Shown piece by piece: positions 1 to 6,987 of a stretch of DNA of 56,031 nucleotides (positions are counted from its first letter, which is position 1; each line of letters begins with the position of its first letter). Origin of the DNA: Eubacterium sp. AF22-9. Its GTDB lineage: Bacteria > Bacillota > Clostridia > Lachnospirales > Lachnospiraceae. The translations under genes were made by a program, and so were the position numbers. The DNA lies in assembly GCA_003458705.1 (NCBI GenBank), contig QRVH01000018.1, positions 1-56,031 of the forward strand, read 5' to 3'. The notes below the pieces were generated by a model, which ran no database searches, had not been told where the DNA came from, and saw only the letters and a program-made list of their open reading frames with translations.

Positions 1-5
1 TAATA

Positions 6-91
6 AAAAGCATATAATAGTTGCAGCTTTTATTGTAATGGTAATCATAAAAGCATATAATAGTTGCAGCTTTTATTGTAATGGTAATCAT
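6..91. repeat. 43-bp tandem duplication
   Basis: Two identical 43-bp copies lie head to tail at 6-48 and 49-91. The unit length is not a multiple of three, so the duplication breaks the reading frame of the hydrophobic N-terminal segment encoded here. The same duplication appears mirrored at 55941-56026. Confidence 0.95.
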
Positions 92-123
92 AGCTTTTTA
101 TATATCAGCTGTAATGTATCAAA

Positions 124-247
124 CACATAAGTATCCAGCTCCAACTCTTGAAAGTGTAAATATTGATACGGATTATTATTTGTGGCACATAAGTATCCAG
201 CTCCAACTCTTGAAAGTGTAAATATTGATACGGATTATTATTTGTGG
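124..247. repeat. 62-bp tandem duplication
   Basis: Two identical 62-bp copies lie at 124-185 and 186-247. The frame that encodes a membrane segment stays open to base 185, then meets a stop inside the second copy. The duplication therefore separates the N-terminal membrane anchor from the body of the protein that starts near 225. The mirror copy is 55785-55908. Confidence 0.95.
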
Positions 248-656
248 TGAATATGTGTATAAAGCTACTGAAGCTGGATTTGTAAGTGACGAAAATGTAG
301 GAAAATTGTGGCAGGAAGAAATAGAAGAATTTGGAGATGTTCGTGTGGTTTATGTAAAACTGATGTATGAAAGGATAGTTGAAAAGACGGATGCGTCAAG
401 AATTACTCAATTAGGGGACTATACATTAGTTACTGATACATATAATCAGGCACCAGATTTAGTGAGATATATGAATTTTAATTCAATAGAAGAGCAAAGC
501 AAGTCAACGGATAGTGTAGGAGACAGTAAAGAAATCTGTATAGTATTCACAATTCCTAAGGTACAGTTTACAGAAAAGCAATGGGAAAAGATGAAAATAG
601 AAGATTTTAAATTGCATATATCAAGATATCCTGTTATTAAAGAAATAAAACTATAA
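225..656 (+). CDS. Hypothetical membrane-anchored protein, broken 5' end (left copy)
   Basis: A 143-codon frame opens at a TTG with no convincing ribosome-binding site. Upstream, in another frame, bases 2-185 encode a strongly hydrophobic stretch (HIIVAAFIVMVIIAFYISAV) followed by a short polar segment, so the real protein is probably a single-pass membrane or secreted protein. The 62-bp tandem duplication and a further frame change disconnect the two parts. The body is acidic, has no cysteines after its first residues, and matches no family I recognise. The small lipoprotein follows 51 bases downstream. An identical copy lies at 55376-55807. Confidence 0.5.
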   Translation: MIRIIICGEYVYKATEAGFVSDENVGKLWQEEIEEFGDVRVVYVKLMYERIVEKTDASRITQLGDYTLVTDTYNQAPDLVRYMNFNSIEEQSKSTDSVGDSKEICIVFTIPKVQFTEKQWEKMKIEDFKLHISRYPVIKEIKL

Positions 657-707
657 TTAGATTGTTATTAAAAGAAATTGGCGTAGAATATAAGCGGAGG
701 TGATGTT

Positions 708-1100
708 ATGAAGCGAGTATGCTTATATTCTATGCATTTTGTTTTATGTGTGTTATGTATCTGCACGATGGCTCTGGTTCTTAGTGGCTGCTCTGGCAGG
801 AATGAGAAGCAGACAGGTGTGGCTGATAGAATGTCAGGTGAATCTGAAAAAAGAGGTTATAATCCAGAGATGGCCTTTGATTATGATGAACATGAGGATA
901 TAGAGGTTGATGATAACTATGTTTCAAGTCTGTGTTCGGAGGCTGTAAGAGAACTTGAAGTTATGTTTGGCCCGGCAGAATTCTACATAAGGGCAGAGAA
1001 TAGTGGAGAGGACAGCTACACACTTAATATCATGTATAATGGTAAAGCCGCAGAACGGACATTCCTAATTATTATTCGGAGTGGTTTTTCAATAGAGTAA
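708..1100 (+). pseudogene. Truncated small lipoprotein (left copy)
   Basis: This is the truncated left copy of the lipoprotein at 54884-55324. It starts at ATG behind a strong GGAGGTGAT site. The first 116 residues are identical to the complete protein, including the signal peptide and lipobox L25-S26-G27-C28. At the repeat boundary (1055/1056) the frame runs into the 5' part of the DUF1848 gene in the wrong frame and ends 15 codons later. The native C-terminus is missing, so this copy is unlikely to be functional if the junction is real. Confidence 0.85.
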
Positions 1101-1972
1101 AAGAAGGCTTTGTGTATGTCAGAAATCCTATGAATGCACATCAGGTAAGTAAGATAGATATAACACCAGAGGTGGTTGATTGTATTGTCTTTTGGACAAA
1201 GAATCCAGAGCCAATGTTGAATAGATTAGATGAACTTTCTTCATATGATTACTATTTTCAGTTTACATTGACTGGATATGGAAAAGATATGGAGTGTAAT
1301 GTTCCACATAAAAAAGATAGAATGATTCCAGTGTTTCAGGAGTTATCTCAAAAAATAGGAATGAAAAAGGTAATATGGAGATATGATCCTATTATTTTTA
1401 CAAAGAAATATACGCCGGAATACCATTTAAAAGCGTTTGAGCAAATTGCAACAGCGCTTAAAGGGTATACAGAGAAGTGTGTTATAAGTTTTGTTGATGT
1501 ATATGCAAAAAATAAAAAAAATATGGAATTGCTGGATTCATATGAGGTTGATAAAAATGAGTTGCTAAAATTTGCAAAGAAAATAGCCGATATTGCAATG
1601 AAAAACGGAATGGCTATAGGGAGCTGTGCTGAGAGGGTAGATTTAGATGGGTGTGGTATTGAACACAACAGTTGTATAGATAAAACTCTCATTGAAGATA
1701 TTATTGGATGCAGGCTCAAAGTAGAAAAAGATAAAAATCAACGCGGAGAGTGTGGTTGTATGGAAAGCGTAGAGATTGGGACATATAATACCTGTAAAAA
1801 TGGATGCAAATACTGTTATGCAAATTATAGCCAAGAAAGTGTTGTAAAGAATTGTAGCAGGTACGATCCAAAGTCACCAATATTGTGTGGTATACTCGAT
1901 GAAAATGATAAAATAACTGTGCGAAAAGTAAAATCTTTGAAAGAACAGCAATTAAGCATTTTTGATTTTTAG
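1052..1972 (+). CDS. DUF1848 family protein, 5'-truncated
   Basis: Read from 1049, the frame gives R-R-T-D-I-P-N-Y-Y-S-E-W-F-F-N-R, the conserved opening of DUF1848 proteins, which normally follows about eight residues beginning at Met. Those residues and the start codon are lost at the repeat junction; the first internal ATG is at 1130. The C-terminal part carries C-x3-C-x2-C (TCKNGCKYCYANYS), a radical-SAM-like iron-sulfur motif, near codon 235 of the frame opening at 1112. The substrate of DUF1848 proteins is unknown. The next gene starts 15 bases downstream. Confidence 0.8.
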   Translation, partial: RTDIPNYYSEWFFNRVKEGFVYVRNPMNAHQVSKIDITPEVVDCIVFWTKNPEPMLNRLDELSSYDYYFQFTLTGYGKDMECNVPHKKDRMIPVFQELSQKIGMKKVIWRYDPIIFTKKYTPEYHLKAFEQIATALKGYTEKCVISFVDVYAKNKKNMELLDSYEVDKNELLKFAKKIADIAMKNGMAIGSCAERVDLDGCGIEHNSCIDKTLIEDIIGCRLKVEKDKNQRGECGCMESVEIGTYNTCKNGCKYCYANYSQESVVKNCSRYDPKSPILCGILDENDKITVRKVKSLKEQQLSIFDF

Positions 1973-1987
1973 AAAGAAGGTAATGGG

Positions 1988-3364
1988 TTGAATTTAGGAA
2001 TAGAAACTGAGACATTAGAATTTAAGAAATCAACAGGTGAGTTGAAAGAGGCAATGAATTCTATTTCTGCCATATTGAATAAGCATCAGCAGGGTGAAAT
2101 TTATTTTGGTGTAAAGCCTGATGGTACAGTTATAGGACAGGTTGTGACAGAGGAATCTTTGCGTGAAGTCAGTCAGAAAATAAAGAATTCAATTGAACCC
2201 AAAATATATCCTGAAGTTAAAAAGGTTGTAATGGATGGAAGGGATTGTATTTATGTAAAATTTGAAGGAAGTCAGACACCATATTTTGCATTTGGTGTAG
2301 CCAAAATTCGTGTAGCAGATGAAGACTTAACTATGTCACCACAGGGATTAGCAGATTATATTCGAAAAGGTGACAAAGAGGAAAATCGTTGGGAAAATTT
2401 GGTTTCCAATAAATTTGTTGATGATGTTGATGAAGAACTATTGAAAAAATATACCAATCAGGCACATGATGTTGGTAGAATTGCAATTGAATATACCGAT
2501 AAGAGAACCGTTCTGAACCAACTAGAATTATCAGAAGGCAATAATTTGATTAATGCAGGAAAGGTTTTATTTGCAGATGATTTGATTCAGGATATTCAGA
2601 TGGCTATTTTTGCAACAAATGAAAGACTAACTTTTAATGATATTCAAAGACATCACGGACCGGTGCTTAAGCTGGTAGATATTGCAGAGAATTATATTAA
2701 AAGTAATATTCACTGGAGAGTGGAATTTACTGGAACATTGCAGCGTACAGAAATACCGGAAATTCCAGTTGATGCTATAAGAGAAGCATTATTAAATTCA
2801 TTTTGTCATAAGGATTATGCAACTGGGCAAAGTAATGAGGTTGCAATTTATAAAAACAGAATAGAAATTTATAATCCAGGTTCTTTTCCAGAAGGATTTG
2901 AACCACAGGATTTTATTGATAGACCGGAAAGACCAATTCGTAGAAATCCGAAGATTGCAAGGATTTTATATTACTCTAAGGATATTGAAAGTTTTGGCAC
3001 TGGTTTAAAGCGTATAGCTGACGCATGTGAAAAAGCAAGGGTTAGATATGAATTTAAAAAATTAAAGTCAGGTTTTGTTGTTTGTTTTTATCGGTCAGGA
3101 AAAAGTGAGGATAAGAGTACGGATAAAACAGTTAAAAGTACGGATAAAGTACGGATAAATACGGATAAATTGAATTTGTCACAGAAAAAAATTGTTGAAT
3201 TTACATTGGAAAATGGAAAGGTTACCAATAAAGATGTTCAGCAGTTGCTGGGGGTGAAGGATTCACGGGCTTTAAAGATTTTGAAGGAACTTGTAGAAAA
3301 GGATGTTGTTGTGAAACAAGGAAAATTGAAGGGAAGCTATTACACTATAAAAGATGGTGAGTAA
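1988..3364 (+). CDS. AlbA_2 / HATPase_c_4 transcriptional regulator-like protein
   Basis: 458 residues. Residues about 5-125 form an AlbA_2 (Schlafen-type DNA-binding) domain opening with ETLEFKKS. Residues about 262-350 match the HATPase_c_4 region, with DAIREALLNSFCHKDY, IEIYNPGSF and SFGTGLKRI. Residues about 395-455 are a predicted winged helix. Proteins with this plan are annotated as ATP-binding putative transcriptional regulators; targets are unknown. The start is TTG at 1988, after an AGAAAGAAGG site. Between the ATPase-like and winged-helix parts lies a TDK-rich linker made from tandem 11-bp repeats. A nitroreductase gene begins 12 bases later. Confidence 0.85.
   Translation: MNLGIETETLEFKKSTGELKEAMNSISAILNKHQQGEIYFGVKPDGTVIGQVVTEESLREVSQKIKNSIEPKIYPEVKKVVMDGRDCIYVKFEGSQTPYFAFGVAKIRVADEDLTMSPQGLADYIRKGDKEENRWENLVSNKFVDDVDEELLKKYTNQAHDVGRIAIEYTDKRTVLNQLELSEGNNLINAGKVLFADDLIQDIQMAIFATNERLTFNDIQRHHGPVLKLVDIAENYIKSNIHWRVEFTGTLQRTEIPEIPVDAIREALLNSFCHKDYATGQSNEVAIYKNRIEIYNPGSFPEGFEPQDFIDRPERPIRRNPKIARILYYSKDIESFGTGLKRIADACEKARVRYEFKKLKSGFVVCFYRSGKSEDKSTDKTVKSTDKVRINTDKLNLSQKKIVEFTLENGKVTNKDVQQLLGVKDSRALKILKELVEKDVVVKQGKLKGSYYTIKDGE
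3117..3169 (+). repeat. 11-bp repeats GTACGGATAAA
   Basis: GTACGGATAAA occurs at 3117-3127, 3138-3148 and 3149-3159, with a fourth copy lacking the G at 3160-3169. The last three are directly tandem with an 11-bp period. Because 11 is not a multiple of three, losing or gaining one unit would shift the frame ahead of the winged-helix domain. Confidence 0.9.
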
Positions 3365-3375
3365 GAAGGAGAAAA

Positions 3376-3966
3376 ATGTTGGAAGAAATATATTCACGAC
3401 GCAGTATTAGAAAATATGCAAGTGAACCAATATCACGTTCTATTATAGAGAAAATTATTGATGCAGGAAGAGTGGCACCATCAGCGAAGAATCGTCAGCC
3501 CTGGAAGTATCTTGTATATAGTGGGGAAGCAAAAGCTAGATTGCTTAGCATTATGAAAAAGGGTATTGAGATGGAAGAAATACATCCAAGACTTCCTTTA
3601 TCAGTGAATGGAATTCCGGATGCTAAAAATACCCTCCAGATTATGGAAACTGCACCGGTCGTAATTATTGTTCTTAATACAAGTGGAAAATCACCATTTG
3701 TTCAGTTAGATGTGGATGATAGATTTTCTGAAATGAATGATCTATTATCGATAGGTGCATCTATAGAAAATATGTTATTAAAGGCAGAGGAATTAAATAT
3801 AGGATCATTGTGGATAGGTAATACATGTTTTGCATACCAAGAGCTGATGGAGTATATTGGATCCACGTCAGAATTGGTGGGAGCGATAGCTTTAGGATAT
3901 AAGGAAGAGACTCCAGCTATGCGTCCAAGAAAAAGATTAGAAGATATCGTGGAATACTATGATTAA
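3376..3966 (+). CDS. Nitroreductase family FMN-dependent protein
   Basis: 196 residues. The N-terminus has the family signature SRRSIRKY followed by APSAKNRQPW, which positions FMN and the dimer interface. The C-terminal part has GIGSLWIGN-like and ALGY elements (IGSLWIGN, IALGYKEE). Nitroreductases reduce nitro compounds, quinones or flavins with NAD(P)H as cytosolic dimers; the physiological substrate cannot be told from sequence. ATG at 3376 follows AGAAGGAG at close spacing. It is 12 bases from the AlbA_2 gene, so the two are probably co-transcribed. Confidence 0.88.
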   Translation: MLEEIYSRRSIRKYASEPISRSIIEKIIDAGRVAPSAKNRQPWKYLVYSGEAKARLLSIMKKGIEMEEIHPRLPLSVNGIPDAKNTLQIMETAPVVIIVLNTSGKSPFVQLDVDDRFSEMNDLLSIGASIENMLLKAEELNIGSLWIGNTCFAYQELMEYIGSTSELVGAIALGYKEETPAMRPRKRLEDIVEYYD

Positions 3967-4034
3967 CACATGGGACCAAGAGATTTTGGTTGTATGGATG
4001 ATAAGGTCTAAAGGATACAGGAAGGAACAAATGT

Positions 4035-5147
4035 ATGAGCATATTTAATGTAGAATTAAAGAAGGTAATTGATGACAGTTACGAAATTGAGATTGGTTAC
4101 GAATTACAGAAGAAGTTAATTGCTGATATTAATGCAGGGCTTGGTGGTAACATTAAGAAATATGTTGTAGTTACGGATAGTAATGTAAAGCCTCTGTATG
4201 CGGACAAAATATTAGAACTTTTAATATCAAACGGGTATAAAGCGGATTTGATTGTTTTTCCTGCAGGGGAAGAAAATAAAACAAGAAAAACAAAAGAGTA
4301 TGTTGAAGATACGATGCTTGAATTAGGATATAGGCGAGATTGTTGTATTATTGCAGTCGGTGGTGGAGTTGTAACCGATTTGGCAGGCTTTGTTGCGGGA
4401 ACATTTGGAAGAGGAATTCCATTTATAAATTATGCAACAACATTATTGGCAGCAGCGGATGCTTCTGTTGGTGGGAAGACAGCTGTAGATACTCCGTTGG
4501 CAACAAATCTGATTGGATTATTTAATCAGCCTGAAAAGGTGTATATCGATATTGCAACTTGGAAAACTTTACCGGCAAGACAGATTTCTAGTGGACTTGC
4601 AGAAACAATAAAGCATGCATGTATGGCGGATAGAAAGTTTTTTGATTACATAAATGATAATATGCAGGCAGTTTTTGATGTGGATGATGAGGTATGCGGA
4701 CATATTGCACAAGAAAATTGCAGCATAAAATATAAAGTTGTTATGAAGGATGAACTTGAAAGTGGCTTAAGAGAGATATTAAATCTTGGACATACGGTTG
4801 GCAGAGCTATTGAGACAGTAAGCGAATACATATTACTTCATGGGGAAGCACTGGCAATTGGTTTGATGGCAGAAGTTAAATTGGCTAAGAAATTAGGCTA
4901 TTGTACAGATTTGGATGAGACCTTGGTGCAAGATATTTTGGAAAAGGCAAAACTACCAACTAAGATACCTGATTATATAGATAGAGAAAAACTGTTGAAA
5001 AAATTATACACGGATAAGAAAGTCAAGAATGGTGCATTGAGATTTGTGCTACAAAAAGGAATTGGAGATGTTGTGTCATTTGGAGATAATCTGTATGCAA
5101 AGGAGATTCCAGAAAGTGTAGCAAGAGAGATTATTATGTCTATGTAA
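4035..5147 (+). CDS. aroB: 3-dehydroquinate synthase-like protein
   Basis: 370 residues, normal for the family. 3-dehydroquinate synthase converts DAHP to 3-dehydroquinate with NAD+ and Zn2+. Visible motifs are the NAD-binding AVGGGVVTDLAGFVA (about 107-121), SVGGKTAVD (144-152) and LAETIKHA, with predicted Zn ligands E190, H253 (LGHT) and H269 (HGEA). The second histidine of the usual GHTxGH motif is arginine here (R257), so activity as DHQ synthase is not certain. It lies among Nudix and nucleotidyltransferase genes, not in an aromatic operon. A sugar-phosphate cyclase of related type is an alternative. Confidence 0.78.
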   Translation: MSIFNVELKKVIDDSYEIEIGYELQKKLIADINAGLGGNIKKYVVVTDSNVKPLYADKILELLISNGYKADLIVFPAGEENKTRKTKEYVEDTMLELGYRRDCCIIAVGGGVVTDLAGFVAGTFGRGIPFINYATTLLAAADASVGGKTAVDTPLATNLIGLFNQPEKVYIDIATWKTLPARQISSGLAETIKHACMADRKFFDYINDNMQAVFDVDDEVCGHIAQENCSIKYKVVMKDELESGLREILNLGHTVGRAIETVSEYILLHGEALAIGLMAEVKLAKKLGYCTDLDETLVQDILEKAKLPTKIPDYIDREKLLKKLYTDKKVKNGALRFVLQKGIGDVVSFGDNLYAKEIPESVAREIIMSM

Positions 5148-5183
5148 ATAGGTGAAACATATTTAGTTTAATAGTAAGTTATC

Positions 5184-5193
5184 GGGGGGGGGG
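5184..5193 (+). repeat. Run of ten G residues
   Basis: Ten consecutive G residues sit 27 bases upstream of the Nudix gene start, in an otherwise AT-rich spacer. Such tracts change length easily and, close to a promoter or leader, can tune expression; they are also a common site of sequencing error. The spacer shows no clear promoter around it. Confidence 0.95.
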
Positions 5194-5219
5194 CATATAG
5201 AAAGAAATGGAGAAAAAAC

Positions 5220-5681
5220 ATGGACAGATTAGTTAGAACATCAGCAAAGGCATTAGTTATAAAAGATGGATGTATGCTTGCAATAAAACTACATGATAGT
5301 GATGGAGATTTTTACATTATGCCAGGCGGAGGACAGGCTGCAGGAGAATTACTTTCTGCGACAGTACAACGAGAAGTGGCAGAGGAAACAGGAATTTCAG
5401 TTAAGGCAAAAGATGCATTGTTTATAATCGAAGGTGCTGAGGGAGAGAAACATCATAGAGTAGATGTTATTTATCTATGTGATTATATTGGTGAAAGCAA
5501 TATGAAATATCATCCTGATAAGAATCAGGTTGGGTATGAATGGCTTGAGATTGCAACTCTCAATAAGGCACCATTATATCCTTCCAAATTAAGACGAGCC
5601 ATTATGAATTATTATGAAGGCAAGGAGACTCCGGTTTATCTTGGAAATGAAAATGTTGGAGATCCGGAAATTACTTACTAG
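5220..5681 (+). CDS. Nudix hydrolase
   Basis: 153 residues. A complete Nudix box (G-x5-E-x7-REUxEExGU) spans G37 to I59, with E43, R51, E52, E55 and E56 present, so metal-dependent hydrolysis of a nucleoside diphosphate linked to another group is expected. The substrate is not predictable. ATG at 5220 lies after GGAGAAAAAAC. The nucleotidyltransferase gene follows 27 bases later; the pairing suggests nucleotide handling but no defined pathway. Confidence 0.9.
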   Translation: MDRLVRTSAKALVIKDGCMLAIKLHDSDGDFYIMPGGGQAAGELLSATVQREVAEETGISVKAKDALFIIEGAEGEKHHRVDVIYLCDYIGESNMKYHPDKNQVGYEWLEIATLNKAPLYPSKLRRAIMNYYEGKETPVYLGNENVGDPEITY

Positions 5682-5708
5682 TGTTAGGCAAGAAAGAAGA
5701 ATAATGGA

Positions 5709-6161
5709 ATGATTGATATAAGAGCATATATGCGTGAACTGGTGGGAACGCTAAAAACGGTTTTTGAAAATAGACTACTATATGTGGGACTTCAAGGAAG
5801 CTATTTGCGTGCTGAGGCTACAGAAAAAAGTGATATTGATGTTATGGTTGTTATTGACGTTATGGTTGTTATTGACGAAATGAAACCAAATGATTTGAAA
5901 GAATATAAAAAAGTATTAAAGGAGATTAGGAATTATGATAAATCTTGTGGCTTTATTTGTGGTTCAAAGGAACTGTTAAATTGGAATCCTCAAGAAATAT
6001 GTCATTTATTAAATACAACAGCCGATTATTACGGTACGCTTGAAGATTTTGTACCGAAATATAACCGAATGGATATTGCTGATTATATAAAGTTAAGCAC
6101 AGGAAATTTATATCATATGTTATGTCATAGATATGTTTACGATGATATAGAAAAAAAATAA
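5709..6161 (+). CDS. Nucleotidyltransferase-domain protein, N-terminal part
   Basis: 150 residues with a pol-beta-type core: G30-S31 then D42-x-D44 in SDID, which binds catalytic metal. Immediately after it, VMVVID occurs twice (residues 45-56) because of an exact 18-bp tandem duplication at 5841-5876, lengthening the strand that follows the catalytic aspartates. The frame ends in a run of eight A (6151-6158). With seven A it would continue straight into the 6163-6390 frame, so the two look like one gene split by a frameshift. Related proteins transfer nucleotides to antibiotics or other small molecules; no substrate is assigned. Confidence 0.7.
   Translation: MIDIRAYMRELVGTLKTVFENRLLYVGLQGSYLRAEATEKSDIDVMVVIDVMVVIDEMKPNDLKEYKKVLKEIRNYDKSCGFICGSKELLNWNPQEICHLLNTTADYYGTLEDFVPKYNRMDIADYIKLSTGNLYHMLCHRYVYDDIEKK
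5841..5876 (+). repeat. 18-bp exact tandem duplication
   Basis: The 18-bp unit at 5841-5858 is repeated at 5859-5876. It inserts six extra residues in frame directly beside the catalytic DxD motif of the nucleotidyltransferase. Confidence 0.95.
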
Positions 6162-6162
6162 G

Positions 6163-6390
6163 ATGAAGTTGCCATTAATTTATAAAGATATATTTTATAT
6201 ACTTCAAAATGTATATTATCTTGAAAATGGTGAGTTTATTCAAACCAAAAGCAAGATGGAGCCAATTCTCTGTGGGAGTGATCGTAAAATATGGATGCTT
6301 TTAAATGAGATAACAAATGAAAAAGAATATGAATTCGATTCTGCTTTTGAAATTGTTTTTGATTGGTGTTGTGAAATACTTGAAGAGTAA
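6163..6390 (+). CDS. Nucleotidyltransferase C-terminal part (frameshifted continuation)
   Basis: 75 residues, starting one base after the stop of the preceding frame. Its content (IYKDIFYILQNVYYL, FIQTKSKMEPIL, DRKIWMLLNEI) resembles the C-terminal helical region that usually follows the nucleotidyltransferase domain in proteins of this type, as I recall them. Removing one A from the A8 run at 6151-6158 would fuse the two. Its ATG has no good ribosome-binding site. It is either the downstream half of a broken gene or produced by slippage at the A-run. Confidence 0.6.
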   Translation: MKLPLIYKDIFYILQNVYYLENGEFIQTKSKMEPILCGSDRKIWMLLNEITNEKEYEFDSAFEIVFDWCCEILEE

Positions 6391-6543
6391 ATCGGTACGA
6401 ATAGTATGAGAATGATGAATTGTTGTTATTTATGGATAGTCCTCAGTAGCCCTGAATAATACACCCACAAGTAACATTCTAACCAAGAACACCAGCATCT
6501 AAGCCACTTACGGTTCAGTATGCAACTTTCAAAGAGATAATAA

Positions 6544-6963
6544 TCAGAACACTCGAAACCCTTGTAAATACTGCTTTGCAAATGCCTGGCTTAAGAAGAA
6601 TACCATCTTCTGATTAACCTGAATAACACTATCCCATTCATCTTCTGTGAAATCAATAGCATCATTTCTCTTAATAAGTCCTGCATTATTAACAAGAATG
6701 TCAACCTTTCCAAAAGCTGCAAGTGCACCATTCACAATAACATCTATAGCTGACATATCTGAAAGGTCTGCTATAACCTCAGCAAATTCTCCTCCATCAG
6801 CTTCAATAAGCTTCTTAGTATCCTCGCAGGATCTTCTTGCAACACCTACAACCTTAGCACCTGCCTGCGCAAGTGCAACGGACATTCCCTGTCCAAGACC
6901 TGTATTGGCACCTGTAACTACTGCAACCTTTCCATCAAGTCTAAATGCATCAATTATAGACAT
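6544..6963 (-). pseudogene. kduD: 3'-truncated KduD-type short-chain dehydrogenase
   Basis: 139 residues. The first about 130 match an SDR of the 2-deoxy-D-gluconate 3-dehydrogenase type: TGANTGLGQG binds NAD and LVNNAG follows. The sequence departs from the family after AKQYL and stops within a few codons, so the catalytic Ser and YxxxK, all downstream, are missing. Family length is about 250. The start at 6963 has AAGGAG and lies 24 bases behind the glycosyltransferase stop. The break at about 6557 marks a junction between the accessory block and the chromosome-like part. Non-functional as read. Confidence 0.8.
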
Positions 6964-6987
6964 ATATTCTTCTCCTTCTAAATCTGT

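Larger units (their letters stand above)
1..1055. repeat. Left copy of 1,055-bp terminal inverted repeat
   Basis: This segment is the exact reverse complement of 54977-56031, base for base, including two internal tandem duplications. Identity stops sharply between 1055 and 1056, inside the lipoprotein gene. Both copies run to the outermost base of the window. The left copy is probably the secondary one, because its lipoprotein gene is cut off and joined to a DUF1848 gene. It may be a real terminal repeat, an inverted amplification chimera, or an assembler entering the same end node twice; the last two seem more likely. Confidence 0.97.

Noticed and set aside
1-1055. Terminal inverted repeat of a transposon
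   Set aside because: There is no transposase anywhere between the repeats, and the enclosed 54 kb is mostly core chromosome.
6391-6543. Attachment site or IS remnant at the accessory-block edge
   Set aside because: I see no direct repeat, tRNA end or transposase fragment; only a junction is supported.
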